Below, in pieces: positions 8,514-17,502 of a stretch of DNA of 34,602 bases. The notes beneath the pieces are model-generated. The model worked only from the letters and a program-made list of their open reading frames with translations. It did no database searches and was not told where the DNA came from. The stretch spans positions 1 to 34,602 of the forward strand of contig JAISCT010000025.1 in the NCBI GenBank assembly GCA_031265355.1. The letters run 5' to 3'. Position numbers and translations under genes: made by a program. Within the stretch, counting starts at the first letter, position 1. Every line of letters starts with the position of its first letter. The DNA comes from Oscillospiraceae bacterium. GTDB lineage: Bacteria > Bacillota > Clostridia > Oscillospirales > UBA929.

Positions 8514-9752
8514 ATGAGCGTGGTACGGGATATGGGGCTCGCCGAGGCGGGCCGGCAAAAGATCGCCTGGGCCGCCTCCTTTATGCCGGTGCTGGCCGGG
8601 CTGCGGGCGGAGTTTGTGCGCACCCAGCCTTTCGCGGGCCTACGCATCGCGCTGGCGATCCACTTAGAGGCGAAGACCGCCTGCTTCGCGCTGGCGCTAC
8701 GCGACGGCGGAGCGGCGGTGGCGGCCACCGGCTGCAACCCGCTCTCCACCCAGGACGACGTGGCCGCGGGACTCTGCGCCGAGGGCGTCGACGTGTACGC
8801 GCTGTGGAACGCCGACCCGAAGACGTACGAGGACCACCTGGCCGGGGCGCTGGCCTTCGGACCCCACCTCGCCCTGGACGACGGCGGCGACCTGACCGCG
8901 CTCCTCCATGGGGCCTGCGCCGACCGCGGCGGCGGCCTCGTCGGCCTCACCGAGGAGACGACGACTGGCGTGCACCGGGCCCAGGTCCGGGCCAAGGCCG
9001 GTCAGCTCCGCTTCCCGCTGCTCGCCGTGAACGACGCCGACTGCAAACATCTCTTTGACAACCGCTACGGCACCGGCCAGTCCACGTGGGCGGCCATCCT
9101 GCACACCACCAATGTACAGGTCACGGGCAAAGCCGTCGTCGTGGCCGGCTACGGTTGGTGCGGGCGCGGCGTGGCGCGGCGGGCCGCCGGGCTGGGCGCG
9201 CGGGTCATCGTCACCGAGATCGACCCCATCAAGGCTCTTGAGGCCGCGATGGACGGTTTCTCTGTTATGACAATGGACGAAGCCGCACCCCACGGCGACT
9301 TCTTCATCACGGTCACGGGCTGCCGCCGGGTGATTACGGCGCGCCACATGGCGCGCATGAAGGACGGCGCGATTTTGGCCAACGCCGGCCACTTTGACGT
9401 GGAGATCGACCTGGCCGACCTGGCCGACTTGGCCGCACGGCGCGAGACCCGACGGGCCGGCGTCACCGGGTATTTTCTCCCGGACGGACGCGTGTTGAAT
9501 CTGCTGGCCGAGGGGCGGCTCGTAAACCTCGCCGCTGGCGACGGCCACCCGGCCGAGATCATGGACATGAGCTTTTCGGTGCAGGCGCTGGCCCTGCGCC
9601 ACCTGGCTCGACACGGTCGCGCGCTGACCCCCGGCGTCTACCCTGTCCCCCGTGCGGTGGACGAGGAGGTGGCGGCCCGCAAACTGCGCGCCTCTAGCCT
9701 CTCGATCGACGCGCTGACACCGGACCAAAGGGCCTATTTGGAACAATTCTGA
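8514..9752 (+). CDS. ahcY: Adenosylhomocysteinase (S-adenosyl-L-homocysteine hydrolase)
   Basis: Hydrolyses S-adenosylhomocysteine to adenosine and homocysteine, removing the product inhibitor of SAM-dependent methyltransferases. 412 residues. The ATG at 8514 has TTGGAGG 7 nt upstream; an upstream in-frame ATG at 8415 lies in the promoter and has no ribosome site. Visible family motifs are the catalytic-domain NRYGTGQS near residue 183 and the NAD-binding GYGWCGRG at 212-219, followed by the acidic residue of the Rossmann fold in TEIDP. The length fits the shorter type of the family found in many anaerobes and archaea. metK starts 17 bp downstream, so the two form a SAM production and recycling pair under one promoter. 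The classical alternative in Firmicutes (Pfs/LuxS) is not seen here. Confidence 0.95.
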   Translation: MSVVRDMGLAEAGRQKIAWAASFMPVLAGLRAEFVRTQPFAGLRIALAIHLEAKTACFALALRDGGAAVAATGCNPLSTQDDVAAGLCAEGVDVYALWNADPKTYEDHLAGALAFGPHLALDDGGDLTALLHGACADRGGGLVGLTEETTTGVHRAQVRAKAGQLRFPLLAVNDADCKHLFDNRYGTGQSTWAAILHTTNVQVTGKAVVVAGYGWCGRGVARRAAGLGARVIVTEIDPIKALEAAMDGFSVMTMDEAAPHGDFFITVTGCRRVITARHMARMKDGAILANAGHFDVEIDLADLADLAARRETRRAGVTGYFLPDGRVLNLLAEGRLVNLAAGDGHPAEIMDMSFSVQALALRHLARHGRALTPGVYPVPRAVDEEVAARKLRASSLSIDALTPDQRAYLEQF

Positions 9753-9769
9753 TTGGAGGATTCTCACTT

Positions 9770-10945
9770 ATGAGACGCAAGATCTTTACCTCGGAGTCGG
9801 TCACGGAGGGGCACCCGGACAAGGTGTGCGACCAGATCTCCGACGCGATTTTGGATGCCATCTTGGCGGAGGACCCCGTGGCGCGTGTGGCCTGCGAAGC
9901 CATCGTCACCACCGGCATGGCGCTGGTGATGGGGGAGATCTCCACAAGCTGCTATGTGGACATCCCGGCGGTCGTGCGCCGGACCATCCAACGGGTCGGG
10001 TACGACCGCGCGGAACTCGGCTTTCATCACCAGACCTGCGCCGTCCTCACCTCGATCGACGAACAGAGCCCCGACATCGCGGTGGGCGTGGACAACGCCC
10101 TCGACAGCCGGGACTCCGTGGACGGTGACGACCGCACCGGCGCCGGGGACCAGGGGATGATGTTCGGCTTCGCCTGCGACGAGACCCCCGAGCTGATGCC
10201 AGCGCCCATCGCGCTGGCACACGCGCTCACGCAGCGGCTGGCCGCGGCGCGGCGCAGCGGGGCACTCCCCTTTCTGCGCCCCGACGGCAAGAGCCAGGTG
10301 AGCGTCGTCTATGACGATATGGGCCGCGTGGCCCGCTGCGACTCTGTAGTGGTCTCTACCCAGCACGACGACGTCGGCATCGAGACCGTGCGCGAAGGGG
10401 TCATGGAGGCCGTCATCCGGCCCGTCATCCCCGCGGCCTATCTCGATCATGAGACAAAGATCTTCATAAATCCCACCGGGCGCTTCGTCGTGGGCGGCCC
10501 GCAGGGCGACGCGGGCCTCACCGGCCGCAAGATCATTGTGGACACCTACGGCGGCTACGCCCGCCACGGCGGCGGCAGTTTCTCCGGCAAGGACCCCACC
10601 AAAGTGGACCGGAGCGCTTCGTACATGGCCCGCTACGCCGCAAAGAATCTGGTGGCCGCCGGCCTCGCGCGCCGCTGTGAGATCGAGGTGGCCTACGCCA
10701 TCGGCCTTTCGCACCCCGTCTCTATCCTCGTCGACACCTTCGGCACCGGCGCGGCGGACGACAAGACCCTGTCCGGGCTCGTCGCGCGGCACTTTGACTT
10801 CCGCCCGGCGCGGATCATCAAGACGCTGAACCTGCGCCGGCCTATTTACAGCGCGACGGCGGCCTACGGCCACTTCGGCCGCGCCGATCTGGACCTGCCC
10901 TGGGAGCGGACTGATCTGGCGGAGCGCCTGCGCGCCGACCTTTAG
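9770..10945 (+). CDS. metK: S-adenosylmethionine synthetase
   Basis: Makes SAM from methionine and ATP. 391 residues, the usual family length. The start follows TTGGAGG with a spacer of about 11 nt. Motifs in order: [12 protein letters not shown] (H15, D17 for ATP and magnesium), GAGDQG near residue 123, the substrate-binding [16 protein letters not shown] region near 226-241, and the glycine-rich [16 protein letters not shown] loop near 267-282. All signature regions are intact. It lies 17 bp after ahcY, almost certainly cotranscribed. The first copy of the double-palindrome repeat begins a few bases after its stop. Confidence 0.97.
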   Translation: MRRKIFTSESVTEGHPDKVCDQISDAILDAILAEDPVARVACEAIVTTGMALVMGEISTSCYVDIPAVVRRTIQRVGYDRAELGFHHQTCAVLTSIDEQSPDIAVGVDNALDSRDSVDGDDRTGAGDQGMMFGFACDETPELMPAPIALAHALTQRLAAARRSGALPFLRPDGKSQVSVVYDDMGRVARCDSVVVSTQHDDVGIETVREGVMEAVIRPVIPAAYLDHETKIFINPTGRFVVGGPQGDAGLTGRKIIVDTYGGYARHGGGSFSGKDPTKVDRSASYMARYAAKNLVAAGLARRCEIEVAYAIGLSHPVSILVDTFGTGAADDKTLSGLVARHFDFRPARIIKTLNLRRPIYSATAAYGHFGRADLDLPWERTDLAERLRADL

Positions 10946-10949
10946 CACT

Positions 10950-11012
10950 TTGTTGCCGCGAAGCGGCAACAAAAAACAAGAATTTGGGTTGTGGGTTGCA
11001 GGTGCAACCCAC
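10950..11012 (+). repeat. Double-palindrome interspersed element, copy 1
   Basis: Palindrome A has arms TTGTTGCCGC (10950-10959) and GCGGCAACAA (10963-10972) with loop GAA. A linker AAAACAAGAATTTGGGTT follows. Palindrome B has arms GTGGGTTGCA (10991-11000) and TGCAACCCAC (11003-11012). It lies between metK and wecC, about 20 nt before the wecC ribosome site. A-rich rather than T-rich sequence follows hairpin A, so it is not an intrinsic terminator for the plus-strand genes. Confidence 0.85.
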
Positions 11013-11040
11013 GTTAGATTTCATCCGGGAGGGATATGCC

Positions 11041-12270
11041 ATGGAACATATCTGCGTAGTGGGGCTCGGGTACATCGGCCTGCCCACCGCCGTCACCCTG
11101 GCGCTGGGCGGCTTTTCCGTGTGCGGCGCGGACATACAGCCCGCCGTCGTCGAGACGTTGCGCACGGGGCGTGCACCCATCGCCGAGCCCGGCCTTGACG
11201 AGGCGCTGGCGGCGGCGCTCGCCTCCGGACGGCTGACGTTTTCCTGCGAAACGCCCGAGGCCGACGCCTTCATCATCACGGTACAGACGCCGCACCTCAC
11301 GCGAAGCGACGGCGTGCGCGCCGCCGACCTGCGCTTTGTGGAATCGGCCGCGCGCGACGTGGCCGCGCGGCTGAAACCCGGCAATCTCGTCGTGCTGGAA
11401 TCCACCGTGCCGCCCGGTACCTGCCGGCGGCTGGAGGCCTGGCTCGCCGCGGGTTCGGGCCTCGCCGCGGATGAATTCCACGTGGCCCACTGCCCCGAAC
11501 GGGTCATCCCCGGCCGCATCCTGCGGGAGCTGGCGGAAAACGACCGCATCGTCGGCGCGCGCACCGAGGCCGCCGCGCACCTGGCCTGCGGCCTCTACCG
11601 CCGCGTGGCCACCAAAGGCCGCCTCCGCGTGGCCGACGACATCACGGCCGAGATGTGCAAGCTGGTGGAAAACACGTTCAGGGACGTCAACATCGCCTAC
11701 GCCAACGAGCTGTCGCGGGTGGCGGACAAACTCGGCATCGATGTGTTCCGGCTCATCGAGCTGGCCAACTGCCACCCCCGGGTAAACATCCTCTCCCCCG
11801 GCGTGGGCGTGGGCGGACACTGCATCGCGGTGGACCCGTGGTTTATCCACGGTCTCTTCCCCGACGATACGCCGCTCATCGCCGCAGCCCGGCGCGTCAA
11901 CGACCAAAAACCCCTGCTCGTGGCCGACGCCGTGCAGCGCCGGCTTTCCCCCGGCGCGCGCGTGTGCGTGCTGGGTCTCGCCTACAAGCCGGACATCGAC
12001 GACCTGCGGGAGTCGCCGTCACTCACGCTGTGCCGCGCACTGCGGGCGCGGGGCGTCTCGGTCGCGGCCTGCGAGCCGCACGCGGCGGCGGTCGTGGACG
12101 GGTTTGACAACGTACCGTTCGAGGCGGCGCTGTCGTATGATTTTCTCGTGCTGGCCGTCGGCCACACGCTGTTTAAAGAGCGCCGCGCCGACATCGCCGC
12201 CCGGCCTCACCATGACTGCGTAGGAATTCTCTCAAATGATAAAGCAGGAATTCTTTCAATTGATAAATAG
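11041..12270 (+). CDS. wecC: UDP-N-acetyl-D-mannosamine dehydrogenase-type nucleotide-sugar dehydrogenase
   Basis: Predicted to oxidise a UDP-hexose twice with NAD to the uronic acid, for cell-surface polysaccharide. 409 residues. The ATG at 11041 follows GGGAGGG; an upstream frame opening at 10984 runs into the repeat and is rejected. The N-terminal Rossmann motif GLGYIGLP is at 8-15, TVPPGT lies near residue 123, and the catalytic Cys261 sits in GVGGHCIAVDPWF. That version, with NCHPRVNILSPG before it, is closer to WecC than to UDP-glucose dehydrogenases. No epimerase partner (wecB) or glycosyltransferase lies beside it, so the exact substrate is inferred. The last codons are a tandem duplication (GILSNDK and GILSIDK). 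Confidence 0.8.
   Translation: MEHICVVGLGYIGLPTAVTLALGGFSVCGADIQPAVVETLRTGRAPIAEPGLDEALAAALASGRLTFSCETPEADAFIITVQTPHLTRSDGVRAADLRFVESAARDVAARLKPGNLVVLESTVPPGTCRRLEAWLAAGSGLAADEFHVAHCPERVIPGRILRELAENDRIVGARTEAAAHLACGLYRRVATKGRLRVADDITAEMCKLVENTFRDVNIAYANELSRVADKLGIDVFRLIELANCHPRVNILSPGVGVGGHCIAVDPWFIHGLFPDDTPLIAAARRVNDQKPLLVADAVQRRLSPGARVCVLGLAYKPDIDDLRESPSLTLCRALRARGVSVAACEPHAAAVVDGFDNVPFEAALSYDFLVLAVGHTLFKERRADIAARPHHDCVGILSNDKAGILSIDK
12222..12269 (+). repeat. 24-bp tandem duplication at the 3' end of the wecC-like gene
   Basis: Two adjacent 24-bp units, each starting AGGAATTCT and containing TCAA-TGATAAA, at 12222-12245 and 12246-12269. They encode the last residues, GILSNDKA then GILSIDK. 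The second unit runs straight into the TAG stop and the next gene's ribosome site. Confidence 0.75.
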
Positions 12271-12282
12271 GAGGGCGCTTGG

Positions 12283-12831
12283 ATGAACGAAGAGATCCGC
12301 CAAATGGCCGCGCGTATTCGGGAGCTGCGGGAGATCTGCGGGCTCTCGGCGTCGGAGCTGGCCGCGGAGCTGAACGTCCCGGAGACGGTGTACAGCGGGT
12401 ATGAAACAAGCGGCGAGGACGTGCCGATCTCGGTGCTCTACCACCTCGCTCATCGTTTCGGCGTGGACTTAAACGAACTGCTGATCGGGGCCGCGCCCCA
12501 CCTCGTCACTTACTCGGTCGTTCGGCGGGGGGAGGGCATGAGCGTCGACCGCTACCCAGGCTACCGCTTCCACAGCCTGGCCCACACGTTCAAGCACAAG
12601 ATGATGGAGCCCCTGCTCGTGACCGTCGACACCGAGGACAAGGACCCGGCGCTCGTCACCCACGCCGGGCAGGAGTTCAACTTCATCCTCGAGGGGGTCG
12701 TCGAGCTCATCTTCGCGGACAGACGCATCCGTCTCACGCCGGGGGACAGTGTGTATTTCGACCCTTCGCACCCCCACGGTCAGCGCGCCGTCGGCGGCCG
12801 GGCCCGCTTTTTAACCGTTATATCTGAATAG
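12283..12831 (+). CDS. XRE-family transcriptional regulator with C-terminal cupin domain
   Basis: 182 residues. The ATG follows AGGAGGG with 8 nt spacing and lies 12 bp after the previous stop. Residues of about 7-65 form a helix-turn-helix of the Cro/CI type (RIRELREICGLSASELAAEL, then VPETVYSGYE). Residues of about 105-180 form a cupin_2 barrel (GQEFNFILEGVVEL, then LTPGDSVYFDPSHPHG). Proteins with this layout bind DNA and sense a small ligand or control local metabolism. The acyl-CoA ligase follows 14 bp later, a pairing I know from other Clostridia, so it probably regulates that gene. Ligand unknown. Confidence 0.88.
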   Translation: MNEEIRQMAARIRELREICGLSASELAAELNVPETVYSGYETSGEDVPISVLYHLAHRFGVDLNELLIGAAPHLVTYSVVRRGEGMSVDRYPGYRFHSLAHTFKHKMMEPLLVTVDTEDKDPALVTHAGQEFNFILEGVVELIFADRRIRLTPGDSVYFDPSHPHGQRAVGGRARFLTVISE

Positions 12832-12845
12832 GGGGAGCTTGGGTT

Positions 12846-14513
12846 ATGATGCTGCTCAAACGGTTTTTGCCCCGTATCGAATTTGATTCGTATGAGGATT
12901 TCAAGGCCAATTACCGGGTGAATGTCCCGGAGAATTTCAATTTCGGTTTTGATGTCGTGGACGCATGGGCCGCCCACGACAAAGAGAAGCCGGCGCTTTT
13001 GTGGTGCGACGACCACGGCGGCGAGCGGCGCTTCACCTTTGACGAGATCGCGCGCCTTTCGAACCGCGCCGCGCACTTCTTCCGGGCGCAGGGCGTTTGC
13101 AGGGGCGACGCCGTCATGCTGATCCTGCGCCGCCGCTGGGAGTATTGGGTGTGCGCCGTGGCGCTCATCAAGCTGGGGGCCGTTTTGATCCCGGCTTCGC
13201 TCCAGCTCACGGCCAAGGACATCGTCTACCGCATCGGCACGGCGGACATCAAGATGCTGGTCTGCGTGGACGACGCCTTTGTCGTCTCCCAGGTGGAACA
13301 GGCCATGGCGCAGACCGACAAGGTGCGCGCCCGCGCGCTGGTGGCAGGCCGGCGGGCCGGCTGGCTCGACTTCACGGCCGAGCTCGCACACCACCCCGAC
13401 GTCCTCGCGCGCCCCACCGGGGCGGAGGCCGCGCGCTGGGACGACATCATGATGATCTACTTCACCTCGGGCACGACGGGGTTCCCAAAAATGGCTATGC
13501 TAAACCACGCGCACCCGCTTGGGCATATTGTCACGGCGCACTACTGGCAGCAGGTGCAGGAGGGCAAGCTGCATCTGTCGGTCTCCGACTCCGGCTGGGC
13601 CAAGTTCGGCTGGGGCAAGATCTACGGCCAGTGGATCTGCGGCGCGGTGATCTTCGCCTACGACATGGACAAGTTCGTCCCGACGCGGCTGCTCGAAAAG
13701 ATCGAAAAATACCGGCTGACCACATTTTGCGCGCCGCCCACGATGTTCCGCTTTATGCTCCAGGAGGACCTGACAAAGTACGACCTCTCGTCGATCGAAA
13801 ACTGCGGCAACGCCGGGGAGCCGCTGAACCCGGAGGTGTTCCGGCGCTGGCACGAACTGACCGGCCGCAAGCTCCGGGAGGGATTCGGGCAGTCGGAGTC
13901 GTCGGTGCTCATTGCGAATTTCCGCTGGTTTGAGCCGAAGCCCGGTTCGATGGGCAAGCCCTCCCCGCTGTACGACATCGACCTCATCAACGCGGAGGGC
14001 CGGTCGTGCCGCGAGGGTGAAGAGGGCGAGATCGTCGTGCGCGGCATCCGTGACTACATGCCGACGGGGCTGTTCACCGGTTACTACCGCGACCCGGAAC
14101 TCACGGCGCGCGTCATGGGCGAAGGTTACTACAACACGGGCGACGTGGCCTGGCGCGACTCGGACGGCTACTATTGGTTTGTCGGGCGCACCGACGACGT
14201 GATCAAGTGTTCAGGCTACCGCATCGGCCCCTTTGAGGTGGAGTCCGCGCTGCTGGAGCACCCGGCGGTGGTCGAGTGCGCAGTCACCGCGGTTCCCGAC
14301 CCGGTGCGCGGGCAGGTGGTAAAGGCCACCGTCGTGCTGGCCGCCGGCCGCGCGGGTTCCGACACCCTGGCACGGGAGCTTCAGGACCACGTCAAACGCG
14401 TCACAGCTCCCTACAAATATCCGCGCATCGTCGAATTTGTCGACGAACTCCCAAAGACCGTAGGCGGCAAAATCAAACGCGCTCAAATCCGCCGCGAAGA
14501 CGAAAACAGATAA
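12846..14513 (+). CDS. AMP-forming acyl-CoA synthetase (acetyl/medium-chain acyl-CoA ligase-like)
   Basis: Activates a carboxylic acid with ATP to an acyl-adenylate and then to acyl-CoA. 555 residues. The start follows GGGGGAG; a second ATG is the next codon. ANL-superfamily motifs are all present: the P-loop-like YFTSGTTGFPKMAM from Y205, EGFGQSES, YYNTGDVAW (Asp433), the hinge GRTDDVIKCSGYRIGPFEVE, and the C-terminal adenylation lysine K542 in TVGGKIKR. It resembles the AcsM/medium-chain acyl-CoA ligase group rather than long-chain FadD. The substrate could be a short or aromatic acid and cannot be read from sequence. It sits after its likely regulator and ahead of an iron alcohol dehydrogenase. 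Confidence 0.9.
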   Translation: MMLLKRFLPRIEFDSYEDFKANYRVNVPENFNFGFDVVDAWAAHDKEKPALLWCDDHGGERRFTFDEIARLSNRAAHFFRAQGVCRGDAVMLILRRRWEYWVCAVALIKLGAVLIPASLQLTAKDIVYRIGTADIKMLVCVDDAFVVSQVEQAMAQTDKVRARALVAGRRAGWLDFTAELAHHPDVLARPTGAEAARWDDIMMIYFTSGTTGFPKMAMLNHAHPLGHIVTAHYWQQVQEGKLHLSVSDSGWAKFGWGKIYGQWICGAVIFAYDMDKFVPTRLLEKIEKYRLTTFCAPPTMFRFMLQEDLTKYDLSSIENCGNAGEPLNPEVFRRWHELTGRKLREGFGQSESSVLIANFRWFEPKPGSMGKPSPLYDIDLINAEGRSCREGEEGEIVVRGIRDYMPTGLFTGYYRDPELTARVMGEGYYNTGDVAWRDSDGYYWFVGRTDDVIKCSGYRIGPFEVESALLEHPAVVECAVTAVPDPVRGQVVKATVVLAAGRAGSDTLARELQDHVKRVTAPYKYPRIVEFVDELPKTVGGKIKRAQIRREDENR

Positions 14514-14520
14514 TAGTACC

Positions 14521-14583
14521 TTGTTGCCGCGAAGCGGCAACAAAAAACAAGAATTTGGGTTGTGGGTTGCAGGTGCAACTCAC
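14521..14583 (+). repeat. Double-palindrome interspersed element, copy 2
   Basis: Hairpin A arms are at 14521-14530 and 14534-14543, hairpin B arms at 14562-14571 and 14574-14583 (one mismatch, CTCAC instead of CCCAC). It is identical to copy 1 through the whole A hairpin and linker. The 3' flank reads ACATGAG, shared with copy 3. It precedes the iron alcohol dehydrogenase leader. Confidence 0.85.
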
Positions 14584-14607
14584 ATGAGTCGAGAACGACG
14601 CCGCTCA

Positions 14608-14640
14608 CTGTTATCTGTTATCTGTAAACTGCTATCTGTC
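14608..14640 (+). repeat. Short CTGTTAT-type tandem repeats in the alcohol dehydrogenase leader
   Basis: CTGTTAT, CTGTTAT, CTGTAAA and CTGCTAT follow one another, directly before the ribosome site AGGAGG at 14641. Similar low-complexity heptamer or 14-mer tracts occur at 8140-8181 and 20163-20197. Confidence 0.5.
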
Positions 14641-14653
14641 AGGAGGTTTTGTC

Positions 14654-15832
14654 ATGTTAAATTTCGATTACTGTTCCCCCACGCGGCTGATCTTTGGGAA
14701 GGGCGTGCACAGGGAGGTAGGGGACGTCTTAAAACCCCACACGCAGAAGCTGCTGCTGCACTACGGCGGGCAGAGCATCCGCAAGAGCGGGCTTTACGAC
14801 GAGATCACCGCGTCGCTGCGCCGCGCCGGCCTGCCCTTCACGGAACTCGGCGGCGTGGTGCCCAACCCACGCCTCGGCCTTGTGCGCGAGGGCATCGACA
14901 TCTGCCGGCAGGAGGGCGTCGATCTGATTTTGGCCGTGGGCGGCGGCAGCGTGATCGACTCCTCCAAAGCCATCGCCGCCGGTTACTATTATAACGGCGA
15001 CGTGTGGGATCTTTACGAGAGCGGCCGCCCCGTGGACAAAGCCCTTCCGGTGGCCGCGGTGCTCACGATCCCCGCCGCGGGCAGCGAGGCCAGCAACAGC
15101 ACCGTCATCACCAACGAGGAGAAGCAGCTGAAGTACGGCTACGGCTGCCAGCCTCTGCGCCCACTCGTCAGTTTTGTAAACCCCGAGCTGTTTTTCACGC
15201 TGCCCGCCCACCAGATTGCCAACGGCGTGGCCGATATGATGAGCCATATCTTCGAGCGCTATTTTTCCCACACGCCCCATGTGGACCTGACCGACGCGCT
15301 GTGCGAGAGCACGCTGCGGACCATCATGCGAAGCGCCCCGCTCGTGCGGGAAAATCCGAGCAATTACGAGGCCTGGTGCGAGGTGGGCTTTGGCGGCACC
15401 GTGGCACACATCGACCTCCTGGGCCTGGGCCGCGCGCAGGACTGGGCCTGCCACGGCATGGAGCACGAACTCTCGGCTCTCTACGACGTCGCCCACGGCG
15501 CGGGCCTCGCGGTGCTGACGCCGAACTGGATGCAGTACGTCTACCGCGAAAACGTCCCTCTGTTTGTACAGTTTGCCGTGAACATCATGGGCGTGAGCGG
15601 CAGCTACCGCGACCCGGACGCCCTCGTGGCGGAGGGCATCGCCCGTCTGCGCGCGTTCTTCAGGACGATGGGCCTGCCGGGCACGCTGACGGAACTCGGC
15701 ATCGGCCAGGAAAACCTGGAACTGATGGCCAAAAAAGCCACCGGCGCCGCCTTCGGCGCGGAGTCCCCCCTGGGCGGCCTCAAAAAGCTCGCCTGGCAGG
15801 ACGTGCTGAACATCTACCGCCTGTCGCTATGA
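14654..15832 (+). CDS. Iron-containing alcohol dehydrogenase (YqhD/BdhA butanol dehydrogenase type)
   Basis: Reduces an aldehyde to the alcohol, or the reverse, with NAD(P)H. 392 residues, full length. The ATG follows AGGAGG with 7 nt spacing. The cofactor motif GGGS is at 96-99. The four metal ligands expected for the group III family are visible: D194 and H198 in VADMMSHIFERYF, H267 before GMEHEL, and H281 in DVAHGAG. The N-terminus (FDYCSPTRLIFGKG) matches butanol dehydrogenases and YqhD. It is the last plus-strand gene before a convergent operon. It may reduce an aldehyde made by nearby catabolic enzymes, but that is inference. Confidence 0.92.
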   Translation: MLNFDYCSPTRLIFGKGVHREVGDVLKPHTQKLLLHYGGQSIRKSGLYDEITASLRRAGLPFTELGGVVPNPRLGLVREGIDICRQEGVDLILAVGGGSVIDSSKAIAAGYYYNGDVWDLYESGRPVDKALPVAAVLTIPAAGSEASNSTVITNEEKQLKYGYGCQPLRPLVSFVNPELFFTLPAHQIANGVADMMSHIFERYFSHTPHVDLTDALCESTLRTIMRSAPLVRENPSNYEAWCEVGFGGTVAHIDLLGLGRAQDWACHGMEHELSALYDVAHGAGLAVLTPNWMQYVYRENVPLFVQFAVNIMGVSGSYRDPDALVAEGIARLRAFFRTMGLPGTLTELGIGQENLELMAKKATGAAFGAESPLGGLKKLAWQDVLNIYRLSL

Positions 15833-15874
15833 GCGCCTGCGTTTGTAAACTTTATGGGCGCGCGGGAGCGGTTA

Positions 15875-15900
15875 TGGGTTGCAGGTGCAACCCACGTTAG
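15875..15900 (+). repeat. Partial double-palindrome element (palindrome B only), copy 4
   Basis: TGGGTTGCA (15875-15883) and TGCAACCCA (15886-15894) form palindrome B. The 3' flank CGTTAG is identical to copy 1. Palindrome A is absent. It lies between the convergent alcohol dehydrogenase and phosphotriesterase-like genes and contributes the TAA stop of the latter. Confidence 0.75.
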
Positions 15901-16850
15901 GGGACGGTCTGCAGCGCCCGAGCGGGGTTTTCTGTGAAAAAGCGGGCGGCGATCGAAGCCGGGAGACCGGCCCGGATGAGCCTGGGGAGAAATGTCCGCA
16001 GGATGTAGGGCAGCCCCACTGTGCCGCCGTAGCGTATCATCCGCGCCCGGGTCACATCCAGGCCCATGAGAATCTGACCTCCGAAACCCGCCGCCGTCAT
16101 CTCGGCGACGATCTCCGCCTCGCGCGCGTCGCTGTGGTATCTGCCCCGGGCCACGGTGTCGTATTCCATCGTGACCCCCCTGCGACACAGCCGTCGATGG
16201 ACCGCCAGATCGTCCACCGCCCTGTCCATGTGGCAGAAGATCACCCGGCGCAGATCGACGCCCCGCGCCTCCCAGAAATTCGCCAGGCCCTCGGGGTCGG
16301 ACCCCCGCTCGATGTGGACCATCAGCGGCGCGCCGGTTTCCCGCGCCGCCGCGCCGGCCGCCGCGAAGAGCTTGCGGGTCTGCGCCGTCCACGCCGTATC
16401 CAGCGCGGTCTTGATAAGACCCGCTCGGTGGCCGCACCAGTCCGCCGGCGGGGCCGCGTCCCCATCCGCGCACATGCCAAGGCGCAGCTCCCGCGCGTAG
16501 AGCGCCGCGAGCTGCGCCTCATCCCAAGAGAAAATCCAGTGCTCCTCCGGGTAAAAGAGCATTCTATGAAACCCCGTGGCGGCGACGATGTGGACACCGC
16601 TGCGCGCGGACAGCCGGCCCAGCGCCCGCGCGCCCCGTCCGCACCCCACGGGCTGGGCGTCGACGACCGCGCCGCCGCCCGCGCGGCGAAAGTCCGTGAG
16701 CTCCGCAAGACTGCGCGCCTCGTCGTCGATGCAAAGCGCCGGGTTTACGCGCGCGCTGCGCCCGGGGCTGATCCACAGATGCTCATGGCTGTGGCAAAAG
16801 CCCAGAGCCTCCGGCGCCACCACGCCTTGCACCGTGACAATGCCGCCCAC
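15897..16850 (-). CDS. Phosphotriesterase-family metal hydrolase, probable lactonase
   Basis: 317 residues, the length of the PTE/Php family of amidohydrolase-fold enzymes, many of which are sugar or acyl-homoserine lactonases. The likely start is a GTG at 16850, two bases after the aldolase stop, so translation is probably coupled. The binuclear metal site is complete: H22 and H24 (SHEHLW), the bridging lysine K147 (LIKTAL), H179 (MVHIERG), H207 (FCHMDR) and D265 (MGLDVTR). Last gene of the minus-strand operon. In this company the simplest role is hydrolysis of a sugar lactone feeding the aldolase. The substrate is unproven, and true phosphotriesterase activity is unlikely. Confidence 0.8.
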   Translation of the reverse strand: MGGIVTVQGVVAPEALGFCHSHEHLWISPGRSARVNPALCIDDEARSLAELTDFRRAGGGAVVDAQPVGCGRGARALGRLSARSGVHIVAATGFHRMLFYPEEHWIFSWDEAQLAALYARELRLGMCADGDAAPPADWCGHRAGLIKTALDTAWTAQTRKLFAAAGAAARETGAPLMVHIERGSDPEGLANFWEARGVDLRRVIFCHMDRAVDDLAVHRRLCRRGVTMEYDTVARGRYHSDAREAEIVAEMTAAGFGGQILMGLDVTRARMIRYGGTVGLPYILRTFLPRLIRAGLPASIAARFFTENPARALQTVP

Positions 16851-16852
16851 AG

Positions 16853-17482
16853 TCAGCCTGCCGCCAGCTTCACGGCCCGGCCCGTCATGGCCTCGATCTC
16901 GTCAAAGCGCCCGGCGGCGATCAGCGGCTCCGCAACCATCCAGCTGCCGCCGCACGCGAGCACCTTGGGGAAGGCCAGGTAGTCGGCGAGATTGGCCTCG
17001 GATACGCCGCCGGTGGGGATAAAGCGCATCTGGGGGAACGGAGCGGCGAGGGCCTTGATCGTGGCGAGGCCTCCGTACTGGGCGGCGGGGAAGAATTTCG
17101 CGACCGCGAGGCCGTACTCAAGTAGCCACATGAGCTCCGACGGCGTGCAGACGCCGGGGTAGAGAGGCAGACCGCGCTTTGCGCAGTGCTCCGTCACCGG
17201 CCGGCTGAAACCGGGCGTCACGACGTACTGCGCGCCGGCCGCCGCCGCGCGCTCGACCTGCTCCGCCGAGGTGACCGTACCGGCCCCCAGCAGTACGTCC
17301 GGGAACGCGCCGGCGATCCGGCGGATGGACGCCTCCGCCGCCTCGGTGCGGAAAGTGACCTCCGCCACCGGAAGCCCTCCCTTTACCAGGGCCTCCATCA
17401 GGGGCAGCGCGTCATCCGCCCGGTTCAGCTTGATCACGGGCACAATTCTATGTCGGGCCATCTTTTCGTTCATCGTCTCCAT
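16853..17482 (-). CDS. eda: KDPG/KHG-type 2-keto-3-deoxy sugar acid aldolase
   Basis: Class I aldolase that splits a 2-keto-3-deoxy sugar acid (phosphate) into pyruvate and an aldehyde. 209 residues, family length. The ATG at 17482 follows AGGAG with 7 nt spacing; longer readings run into the repeat and are rejected. E41 and R45 in EVTFRT, Schiff-base lysine K129 in VAKFFPA, and the phosphate-loop PTGGV near 156-160 are all present. One double-palindrome element lies in its leader. It overlaps functionally with the next gene (2-nt gap). The canonical Entner-Doudoroff dehydratase (edd) and a KDG kinase are not in the window, so its substrate may be other than KDPG. Confidence 0.9.
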   Translation of the reverse strand: METMNEKMARHRIVPVIKLNRADDALPLMEALVKGGLPVAEVTFRTEAAEASIRRIAGAFPDVLLGAGTVTSAEQVERAAAAGAQYVVTPGFSRPVTEHCAKRGLPLYPGVCTPSELMWLLEYGLAVAKFFPAAQYGGLATIKALAAPFPQMRFIPTGGVSEANLADYLAFPKVLACGGSWMVAEPLIAAGRFDEIEAMTGRAVKLAAG

Positions 17483-17502
17483 ATCGATCTCCTTTCTCTC
17501 AT

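Noticed and set aside
10950..11012. The first palindrome of the interspersed element as an intrinsic terminator after metK.
   Set aside because: On the coding strand the stem is followed by As, not Ts. All copies share this, and downstream genes are in the same direction.
16853..17482. A complete Entner-Doudoroff pathway.
   Set aside because: Only the aldolase is present; no phosphogluconate dehydratase, glucose-6-phosphate dehydrogenase or KDG kinase is in the window.
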